Source of the DNA: Bacteroidia bacterium
Lineage (GTDB): Bacteria > Bacteroidota > Bacteroidia > Bacteroidales > Azobacteroidaceae
Assembly (NCBI GenBank): GCA_025999255.1
Contig: BNXB01000079.1
Span: 1-5,512, forward strand
Direction: 5' to 3'
Length of the DNA stretch: 5,512 nucleotides
Below, one piece after another: positions 1-5,512 of this stretch (the first letter of the stretch is position 1; every line of letters begins with the position of its first letter). Made by a program: the position numbers and the translations under genes. The notes beneath the pieces are model-generated. The model had not been told where the DNA came from, did not search any database, and worked only from the letters and a program-made list of their open reading frames with translations.

Positions 1-1
1 G

Positions 2-727
2 GAATTCTGGAATCCCCAACCTCCAATCGTCCAACCGGGAAAGTTACCGGGAGATTACCTCCTGACTCCTCCTTCCGACGCTATTATTTTATTCGATGGA
101 AAAGATTTGTCCCGATGGGAAAAAGCTCCCGATAAAAATGTGTTGGTAAAAGGAAAAGACATGTCCAAATTTAAAAGTTCCAAGGGAACCAATGCACAAT
201 GGACGGTCAAAAATGGTGTACTAACGGTAAACAAAGAAGCGGGGGATATACAAACGAAACAGAGTTTCGGAGACTTTCAGTTACATATCGAATGGCGTAT
301 TCCCGAAGGAATTACCGGTGAAGGTCAATTGAGAGGTAATTGCGGAATTTTTTTACAAAACATTTACGAAGTCCAGATATTGGATTCTTACAATAATGTG
401 ACATACGCGAACGGTCAGGCCGGAAGCATTTACAAACAAACGGCGCCTTTGGTTAATGCCATGAATAAACCGGGCGAATGGAATACATACGATATCATAT
501 ACGCGGCTCCAACCTTCAAACCGGACGGGACCTATCGTACACGTCCGGTAGTAACGATATTACACAATGGAATCCTGATACAAAATCATACGGAAATTTC
601 AGGTACGACGCCCTATACCGGCTTGCCTCAGGTCATAAAACACGGCGATGGACCTATTCGCCTGCAAGCTCATGGAGACGAAAGCGCACCTATCAGTTTC
701 CGGAATATCTGGATACGAGAATTATAA
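2..727 (+). CDS. DUF1080 / 3-keto-disaccharide hydrolase family protein (5' end outside the window)
   Basis: The reading frame is open from base 2, giving 241 visible residues; the true start and any signal peptide lie upstream. TTG at 107 is only an internal leucine codon, because family-typical sequence precedes it: a Pro-rich stretch starting EFWNPQPP, then AIILFDGKDLSRW (visible residues 27-39), the usual opening of the domain. Other matches are GNCGIFLQ (about 113-120), YEVQILDSYNN (122-132), AGSIYKQ (140-146), GEWN (158-161), GPIRLQAHG (217-225) and the C-terminal FRNIWIREL. The fold is a concanavalin-like jelly roll. Known family role: cleavage of 3-keto-glycosides, by hydrolysis or by elimination and hydration, after a dehydrogenase oxidises the sugar at C3. 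A periplasmic or envelope location is inferred. The domain looks complete, so only a leader or an extra N-terminal domain is missing. It sits 28 bases before the IPT-NHL gene on the same strand, suggesting co-transcription. Family assignment is firm; the substrate is unknown. Confidence 0.93.
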   Translation, partial: EFWNPQPPIVQPGKLPGDYLLTPPSDAIILFDGKDLSRWEKAPDKNVLVKGKDMSKFKSSKGTNAQWTVKNGVLTVNKEAGDIQTKQSFGDFQLHIEWRIPEGITGEGQLRGNCGIFLQNIYEVQILDSYNNVTYANGQAGSIYKQTAPLVNAMNKPGEWNTYDIIYAAPTFKPDGTYRTRPVVTILHNGILIQNHTEISGTTPYTGLPQVIKHGDGPIRLQAHGDESAPISFRNIWIREL

Positions 728-755
728 ACATTGTATAACCTTAAAATTAAAAGAA
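728..755 (+). promoter_or_regulatory. Short A/T-rich intergenic leader / translation initiation region
   Basis: These 28 bases separate the DUF1080 stop codon from the ATG of the lipoprotein gene. The stretch is almost all A and T and ends in AAAAGAA before ATG. It has no GGAGG-like Shine-Dalgarno, which fits Bacteroidota genes that rely on an A-rich, unstructured leader. I see no TAnnTTTG-type -7 box paired with a -33 TTTG box and no hairpin with a T-run, so it probably contains neither promoter nor terminator. This supports read-through from the upstream gene. Confidence 0.4.
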
Positions 756-2093
756 ATGAAACACAAATTAGTTTTCAGCCTGACTTTTGTTTTATTTTGC
801 CTTTTATTCTATTATTCATGCGAAAAAGACAAAAATGAGAACAGTAGTCAGCCATATGACCCGGGAAAACCGATAGAACTTTACTCGTACACCCCTCAAA
901 CGGGAGGAATGGCCACCCGGATGATATTATCAGGTGGTAATTTCGGTAACGATCCCTCATCGATCAAAGTTTATTTTAACCATAAACAAGCCCCCGTCGT
1001 AGGCTGCGATAATGGCAAAATACTGGTGATAACACCCCGTCAACCAGGTGATGAATGTGCTATTTCTGTTGTAATCGGAAAGGATTCCGTTTCTTTCCCC
1101 GAAAAATTTACATATGTCACTACCACTGTCGTGACTACAGTAGTCGGTCAGAAAGGAACGACAACATTCAAAGCGGGTTCTTTTGGAGAATCCACATTCA
1201 ATCATCCCGCTTATCTGACGGTTGACGATGAATACAATCTTTTCCTTGCCCATCATGATCCGCATTGTGTTGCCCTAATCAACCAGCAGAACAGTACAGT
1301 CACGCAGTTGTTTGCCACCCCGGATAAACCCAACGCCCCGACAACGGATGCCGTCGGAAAGGTTATTGTGGTTCCGAGCGACGGAGGAAATACTTATAAA
1401 GATACTTATTACGAATTTGATCCGGACGCTCAATGGGCCCCTCGAACCCGGATAATCATCCATCCGACAGCCGAAGACATAGCCAATGGCGTTCAGGATT
1501 TTAATGTCAATTTATTTAAACACTCCTTCGCTGTTTGCAAATACGACAGCATGGTCTATCTCCGCTCAAACAGGGATGGATACCTGATTAAATTCAATCC
1601 GAAAACACGCTTGGGTCAATCGGTAGTAATTAATGGAAAAAAGATGGTATGTAATCCCAACAATTCAGACTCCTATCTGGTTTTCGATCCCATCAATACA
1701 ACCAGATTGTATGTAGCCAGCACAGGACAACATTGCATCCATTATTTCGATATACTAACGGGAGAAACAGGCGTATATGCCGGAAAATCGGGACAAGCCG
1801 GATGGAGAGACGGTAAAAAAGAAGACGCCCAATTTAATAGTCCCCGACAGATAGTATTGGATATCAACAATAATTTGATTATCGCCGACCAGAAAAACCA
1901 TTGTATCAGACGTATCACTCCCGACGGAAATGTAGAAACCGTAGTTGGTATAGCCGGAAAAGCGGGTTATATGGACGGTAATCCTGAAGACGCTCTGTTC
2001 AACGAACCATGGGGGCTTGCCATCGACAAGGATTATACAATATACGTGTCCGATTATGGAAATCAATGTATTCGCAAACTAACTATTCAATAA
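756..2093 (+). CDS. IPT/TIG domain and NHL-repeat beta-propeller lipoprotein, candidate surface glycan-binding protein
   Basis: A 445-residue protein. The frame is open further left (to 648), but ATG 756 is chosen because a lipoprotein signal peptide follows at once: MKHK, a hydrophobic run, then YYSC with Cys22 as the likely lipidated residue. The next residues, EKDKNE, are charged and partly resemble the Bacteroidota surface-export signal, so outer-membrane surface display is plausible. Residues about 39-120 form an IPT/TIG-like Ig domain (SYTPQTGG, GGNFG, ITP, ending PEKFTY). Residues about 128-445 look like a six-bladed NHL propeller; the last two blades are near-repeats with GxxGxxDG, A-x-FN-x-P, a D-rich strand and N(H/Q)CIR. 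No catalytic motif is visible. IPT or other Ig modules on propellers are common among PUL surface proteins, and the gene ends 9 bases before susC, so glycan or glycoprotein binding is inferred. A lyase-type propeller enzyme is less likely but cannot be excluded. Architecture is confident; function is not. Confidence 0.88.
   Translation: MKHKLVFSLTFVLFCLLFYYSCEKDKNENSSQPYDPGKPIELYSYTPQTGGMATRMILSGGNFGNDPSSIKVYFNHKQAPVVGCDNGKILVITPRQPGDECAISVVIGKDSVSFPEKFTYVTTTVVTTVVGQKGTTTFKAGSFGESTFNHPAYLTVDDEYNLFLAHHDPHCVALINQQNSTVTQLFATPDKPNAPTTDAVGKVIVVPSDGGNTYKDTYYEFDPDAQWAPRTRIIIHPTAEDIANGVQDFNVNLFKHSFAVCKYDSMVYLRSNRDGYLIKFNPKTRLGQSVVINGKKMVCNPNNSDSYLVFDPINTTRLYVASTGQHCIHYFDILTGETGVYAGKSGQAGWRDGKKEDAQFNSPRQIVLDINNNLIIADQKNHCIRRITPDGNVETVVGIAGKAGYMDGNPEDALFNEPWGLAIDKDYTIYVSDYGNQCIRKLTIQ
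1788..2090 (+). repeat. Tandem NHL repeats (last two propeller blades)
   Basis: Residues 345-399 and 400-445 of the lipoprotein align with a period of 55 residues. The shared pattern is GxAGxxDGxxEDAxFNxP, then a hydrophobic D-containing strand, then N(H/Q)CIR(R/K)(I/L)T. The second unit is cut by the stop codon after its fourth element, so the missing outer strand of the last blade is probably supplied by the N-terminal part of the propeller, the usual closure of such rings. The similarity is at protein level, and the DNA copies have diverged too far to suggest recent duplication. Confidence 0.8.
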
Positions 2094-2102
2094 TATTTTG
2101 TA

Positions 2103-5100
2103 ATGAAAAAATTATATATATTCATTTTATTATGCATGATTTCACAGTTTTGTCGGGCGCAACAAAACCTGGTGATATCAGGCACTATATCCGACAAGAG
2201 CGGAGAATTACCCGGCGTAAGCATTTATATCAAGAATCAGGCAGGAGTCGGGACTGTTTCCGACTCAAACGGTAAATTTTCAATCAAAGCATCCCGCGGC
2301 GATGTGATTGTATTTTCTTCTATCGGATACCGGAATGTGGAACATTTTGTCGAAAAAGGAACGCCTGATTTGAAGATCTCTATGGTGGAAGCTGCCGTAG
2401 AAATGGAAGAAGTCGTTGTCCGCGGTAGTTTTGGAACCAATCAACGTAGAATCAGTTCACTGGCTTCCATGAGTACGATAGATTCTAAGGAAATCCAGGT
2501 TCCGGCGACTTCCATGGCTAATATCCTCGGAGGACGGATGCCCGGAATTATCACTATGCAGACCAGTGGAGAACCTGGAAAGAACATCTCTGAATTCTGG
2601 ATCCGGGGTATCGGTACTTTCGGAGCAAACAGTTCGGCTCTTGTTCTGATCGATGGTCTGGAAGGAGATCTCAATTCGATAGACCCGGCCGATGTCGAAA
2701 GCTTTTCCATATTGAAAGACGCATCCGCAACTGCTGTATATGGAGTACGGGGAGCTAACGGCGTAGTACTCGTCACAACCAAACGAGGCGAAGAAGGTAA
2801 ATTAAGACTCACAGGCCGAGCTAATTTCACAGTGGCCAAATTACAACGAATGCCCGAGTATTTAAGAGCATACGATTACGCCCAACTGGCAAACGAAGCG
2901 CGTATAGTCCGGAGTGATCTGCCTTTGTACTCGGAAGCGGATATGGAAGTTATTCGTTATGGTCTGGACAAAGACCTGTTCCCTGATATCGATTGGCAAG
3001 ATGTAGTCACAAATCCTGTAAGTTTCCAGCAAACATATTACCTAAGTGCACAAGGAGGTGGTAGCGTTGCAAAATATTTCCTGAGTTTGGGAACTTCAAA
3101 TGAAAGCGCTGCTTACAATATGGATCCGGCAAGTCCGTATAAAGCGAATACAGGATACAATACCTATTCGTACCGTTCCAATCTGGATATCAACCTGACT
3201 AAGACCACCAAATTGTTTTTCGGCGTGGACGGATATCTGACCAGGAAAAGTCAACCCGGTGTCGAAACCGACAATTTATGGAGAGCGCAAACTCAATATA
3301 CGCCGTTGTTAACGCCGTTGAGATATTCTACCGGACAACTTCCGTCGTGGGGAGCCGATGTTTCTATTTCCCCCTACGTGATGTTAAACCACATGGGAAG
3401 TGCGTCGTATCAGACCAATACCGTCAAAACCACGATGTCCGTAGAACAGGATCTGGACTTTATCATTAAAGGTTTGAAAGCAAGGGTACAAGGAGCTTTC
3501 GATACAAAAACCTACCTCGATGAAGAACGTTTCGTAACACCGGAACTTTTTTACGCTACATCAAGAGGAGTTGACGGAGAACTACAACTCGCCAGACGAG
3601 TGAATAAATCAGCCGTTGCTTATAGCAACTATATGAGGCAATACCGGAAGTATCACCTGGAATCGACTATTAATTATGAAAAAATAATTAATACGGACCA
3701 CCGTACTTCTGCATTAGTGTACTATTACATGAGTGATTCGCAGGATACATACGATTTTGAATCCGGCCGGGTAACATCGGGCACAAGAAGCATGTCGGCC
3801 ATACCCAAGCGTTACCAGGGAATATCAAGCCGGTTGACTTACGGTTTCCGGGACACTTATTTAATCGACGCTAACTTCGGTTATACGGGTTCCGAAAATT
3901 TCCAGGACGGACGGAGATTCGGTTTTTTCCCTTCCATTGCTTTGGGTTGGATACCTTCCCAGTATGAATCCGTAAGAAATGTATTACCCTGGATAAGCTT
4001 TTTCAAAATCAGGGCTTCATACGGAAGCGTAGGAAACGATAAAATTTCCAATTCCCGTTTCCCATACCTGACTCTTGTCAATGAAAATGCAAGTGCAGGA
4101 TGGAAAGGTACCGAAGGTGGAATTACCGAAACCAGTATCGGGGCGGATAACCTGATGTGGGAAAAAGCGGTCAAATCAAATATAGGTTTGGACAGCCGCT
4201 TTTTTAACGAGAAAGTAATTCTTACGATAGATTTTTTCAAAGACCAACGCGATGGTATCTTTCAACGAAGAGCCAATATTCCCTCTTATGTCGGGCTGAT
4301 AGAAATGCCCTTCGGAAATGTGGGAAAAATGAAAAGTTGGGGTTCGGACGGAAACATCTCTTTTATGCAGAATTTGAATAAGGATATGTCGTTTACCGTC
4401 AGAGCAAATTATACCTATTCTACAAATGAAGTACAAAATTGGGAACAAGCTGCCCCCAAATATGATTATCAGAAGTATTCCGGATATCCGCACAATGCAA
4501 TGCGGGGATATATTTCCCTGGGATTGTTCCGTGACGAACAAGACATTGAAAGTAGTCCGAAACAAAGCTTCAGTTCCACTGTTCTTCCGGGAGATATCAA
4601 ATACAAGGATGTCAATGGAGACGGCGTGATCAACAACGACGATAAAGCCGTGTTATCGTATCCCAGTTACCCACGATTGATGTATGGATTCGGAGGAGAA
4701 TTCCGTTACAAGAATTTTACGCTCGGAGTACTGTTCAAGGGTACCGGAAATACCGATTTCTTTTATGTAGGCCAGTCTGTATCCCTATACAACAGCGTAA
4801 CCAGAAAAACTGAAAGTTATACTAATGGAATGGGGTATGTGCCGTTTCATCAGGAACAGATGGGAAACGTACTATCCTTTATAGCCGACCCGAAAAGCCG
4901 GTGGACTCCCGCTTCCTATTCGGGAGATCCTGCAACGGAGAATCCCGACGCACGGTTTCCTCGTTTGACTTATGGTTACAATGCCAATAATTCACAGTTG
5001 TCCGACTTCTGGAAAGGAAACAAGCGATACCTGCGTTTGAGTGAAGTTACCATGAATTATAACTGGAAAAGTAATCTACTCCAGAAAGCCGGTATCAGTT

Positions 5101-5240
5101 CTCTCGACCTGCAACTGGTCGGAGACAATCTTTATGTGTGGGATGAGGTTAAAATCTATGATCCGGAACAAGCCCAATTAAACGGGATGGCCTACCCTAT
5201 ACCTATAAGGCTTACTTTCCAACTTAAAGTTAATTTTTAA
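2103..5240 (+). CDS. SusC/RagA-family TonB-linked outer-membrane transporter
   Basis: At 1045 residues this has normal SusC length and is complete. ATG 2103 begins a signal peptide (MKK, hydrophobic core, likely cleavage after CRA at residue 19). Residues about 24-95 form the CarboxypepD_reg-like beta-sandwich typical of SusC (ISGTISDKSGELPGVSIYIK, later FSSIGY). The TonB box is MEEVVVRG (101-108). The plug spans about 112-229 and carries the family signature VLIDG (181-185), DVESFSILKDASATAVYG (197-214) and RGANGVVLVTTKRG (216-229). The rest is the 22-strand barrel, ending in an alternating hydrophobic strand with terminal Phe (RLTFQLKVNF), the outer-membrane assembly signal. Residues 836-847 form an EF-hand-like loop, DVNGDGVINNDD, often seen in SusC proteins. 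No STN signalling domain precedes the sandwich, so it is not an obvious anti-sigma-coupled sensor. It imports oligosaccharides with the SusD lid encoded 11 bases downstream. Family assignment is very secure; the substrate is unknown. Confidence 0.97.
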   Translation: MKKLYIFILLCMISQFCRAQQNLVISGTISDKSGELPGVSIYIKNQAGVGTVSDSNGKFSIKASRGDVIVFSSIGYRNVEHFVEKGTPDLKISMVEAAVEMEEVVVRGSFGTNQRRISSLASMSTIDSKEIQVPATSMANILGGRMPGIITMQTSGEPGKNISEFWIRGIGTFGANSSALVLIDGLEGDLNSIDPADVESFSILKDASATAVYGVRGANGVVLVTTKRGEEGKLRLTGRANFTVAKLQRMPEYLRAYDYAQLANEARIVRSDLPLYSEADMEVIRYGLDKDLFPDIDWQDVVTNPVSFQQTYYLSAQGGGSVAKYFLSLGTSNESAAYNMDPASPYKANTGYNTYSYRSNLDINLTKTTKLFFGVDGYLTRKSQPGVETDNLWRAQTQYTPLLTPLRYSTGQLPSWGADVSISPYVMLNHMGSASYQTNTVKTTMSVEQDLDFIIKGLKARVQGAFDTKTYLDEERFVTPELFYATSRGVDGELQLARRVNKSAVAYSNYMRQYRKYHLESTINYEKIINTDHRTSALVYYYMSDSQDTYDFESGRVTSGTRSMSAIPKRYQGISSRLTYGFRDTYLIDANFGYTGSENFQDGRRFGFFPSIALGWIPSQYESVRNVLPWISFFKIRASYGSVGNDKISNSRFPYLTLVNENASAGWKGTEGGITETSIGADNLMWEKAVKSNIGLDSRFFNEKVILTIDFFKDQRDGIFQRRANIPSYVGLIEMPFGNVGKMKSWGSDGNISFMQNLNKDMSFTVRANYTYSTNEVQNWEQAAPKYDYQKYSGYPHNAMRGYISLGLFRDEQDIESSPKQSFSSTVLPGDIKYKDVNGDGVINNDDKAVLSYPSYPRLMYGFGGEFRYKNFTLGVLFKGTGNTDFFYVGQSVSLYNSVTRKTESYTNGMGYVPFHQEQMGNVLSFIADPKSRWTPASYSGDPATENPDARFPRLTYGYNANNSQLSDFWKGNKRYLRLSEVTMNYNWKSNLLQKAGISSLDLQLVGDNLYVWDEVKIYDPEQAQLNGMAYPIPIRLTFQLKVNF
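3668..3693 (+). repeat. Perfect A/T-only inverted repeat inside the susC-like gene
   Basis: Two 10-base arms, TATTAATTAT and ATAATTAATA, are exact reverse complements around a six-base spacer, GAAAAA. The element lies wholly within coding sequence for a barrel segment (STINYEKIINT), with no break in the frame. Its A/T-only arms would give a weak hairpin, and no T-run follows, so a terminator is unlikely. It may be chance arising from the Ile, Asn and Tyr codons used here. Confidence 0.5.
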
Positions 5241-5251
5241 TTTTTTCAACA

Positions 5252-5512
5252 ATGAAGAACTCAATTCCGTATATACTAGTTATAGGATTTTTTGCCACAC
5301 AATTTTTTTGTTCGTGTAATTTCCTGGATGTAGATGATTATTTCAACGAAACACTCAAGTTGGATTCCGTTTTCCAAAACAAAAGAAATTTTGAAAAATA
5401 CCTTTGGGGAACAGCCAATCATTTTTCCGACGAAGGAGCCATTTTCGGTTTTACTAAAGTTCCGGGTGTCATGGCCAGTGATGAAGCTTTCTCGCTGGGA
5501 GCCGCATACAAC
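5252..5512 (+). CDS. SusD/RagB-family nutrient-binding lipoprotein (3' end outside the window)
   Basis: The first 87 codons are visible with no stop; the family is usually about 500-650 residues, so most of the gene lies beyond the right edge. ATG 5252 is followed by a lipoprotein signal peptide (MKNS, a hydrophobic run, then FFCSC). Cys22 is the likelier lipidated residue, since mature SusD proteins typically start like the CNFLDVDDYF seen here; Cys20 is an alternative. The next part, LKLDSVFQNKRNFEKYLW, matches the conserved first helix of the SusD fold, which opens the TPR-like scaffold. SusD proteins sit on the cell surface as a hinged lid on SusC, capturing glycan and delivering it to the barrel. 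The position, 11 bases after the susC stop, is the canonical pairing. The glycan-binding residues lie outside the window, so specificity cannot be judged. Confidence 0.93.
   Translation, partial: MKNSIPYILVIGFFATQFFCSCNFLDVDDYFNETLKLDSVFQNKRNFEKYLWGTANHFSDEGAIFGFTKVPGVMASDEAFSLGAAYN

Noticed and set aside
107..727. A TTG start at 107 for the DUF1080 gene
   Set aside because: The frame is open to the left edge and encodes family-typical residues before 107 (AIILFDGKD just upstream), so the TTG is an internal Leu codon and the gene is cut by the window.
478..738. Small + strand open frame inside the DUF1080 gene
   Set aside because: It overlaps a strongly conserved enzyme in another frame, has no recognisable motif and no start context: a shadow frame.
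648..755. N-terminal extension of the lipoprotein gene back to 648, overlapping the DUF1080 gene
   Set aside because: The extra residues are out-of-frame DUF1080 coding sequence, and a clean lipoprotein signal peptide begins at ATG 756.
2091..2100. TAATATTTTG as a Bacteroides -7 promoter box (TAnnTTTG)
   Set aside because: The best match, TATTTTG, is one base short; it ends only two bases before the ATG, and no convincing -33 TTTG partner was placed upstream.
2441..2839. Antisense open frame opposite the SusC plug region, and similar antisense frames at 957-1265, 1755-2066, 3881-4240 and 4176-4565
   Set aside because: All lie opposite well-supported genes, have low-complexity or unrecognisable products, and lack promoter or start evidence.
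5241..5251. T-run after the susC stop (TTTTTT at 5241-5246) as an intrinsic terminator
   Set aside because: No GC-rich hairpin precedes the T-run, and susD starts at once downstream, where co-transcription with susC is expected.

Overview
The window reads as part of a polysaccharide utilisation locus (PUL) of a Bacteroidota bacterium, most likely order Bacteroidales (Bacteroides, Parabacteroides or a relative). The basis is a SusC-type TonB-dependent transporter followed directly by a SusD-type lipoprotein, the moderate GC content, start codons preceded by A/T-rich DNA instead of Shine-Dalgarno motifs, and relaxed Bacteroidota-style lipoboxes. The genus cannot be fixed from the sequence.

Layout, all on the + strand: (1) 2-727, the 3' part of a DUF1080 (3-keto-disaccharide hydrolase family) gene whose start lies left of the window; (2) 756-2093, a lipoprotein with an N-terminal IPT/TIG-like Ig domain and a C-terminal NHL-type beta-propeller; (3) 2103-5240, a complete SusC-like outer-membrane transporter; (4) 5252-5512, the first 87 codons of a SusD-like lipoprotein running off the right edge. 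The gaps are 28, 9 and 11 bases. None holds a recognisable promoter or terminator, so the four genes look like the interior of one operon whose promoter lies upstream of base 1. There is no gene-free stretch over 300 bases, and I saw no RNA gene, insertion sequence, CRISPR array or attachment site.

Inferred teamwork: the IPT-NHL lipoprotein and SusD would bind a glycan or glycoconjugate at the cell surface, and SusC would import its oligosaccharides using TonB energy. The DUF1080 enzyme, probably periplasmic, would act on 3-keto (oxidised) glycosides made by a partner dehydrogenase not seen here. The substrate cannot be deduced.

Nothing here amounts to a clearly new system. The points most worth a second look are the pairing of a DUF1080 enzyme with a SusCD pair, and the IPT-NHL lipoprotein placed before SusC, with a reconstructable six-blade propeller and a recurring cysteine column. 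A perfect A/T-only inverted repeat inside susC is a minor curiosity.
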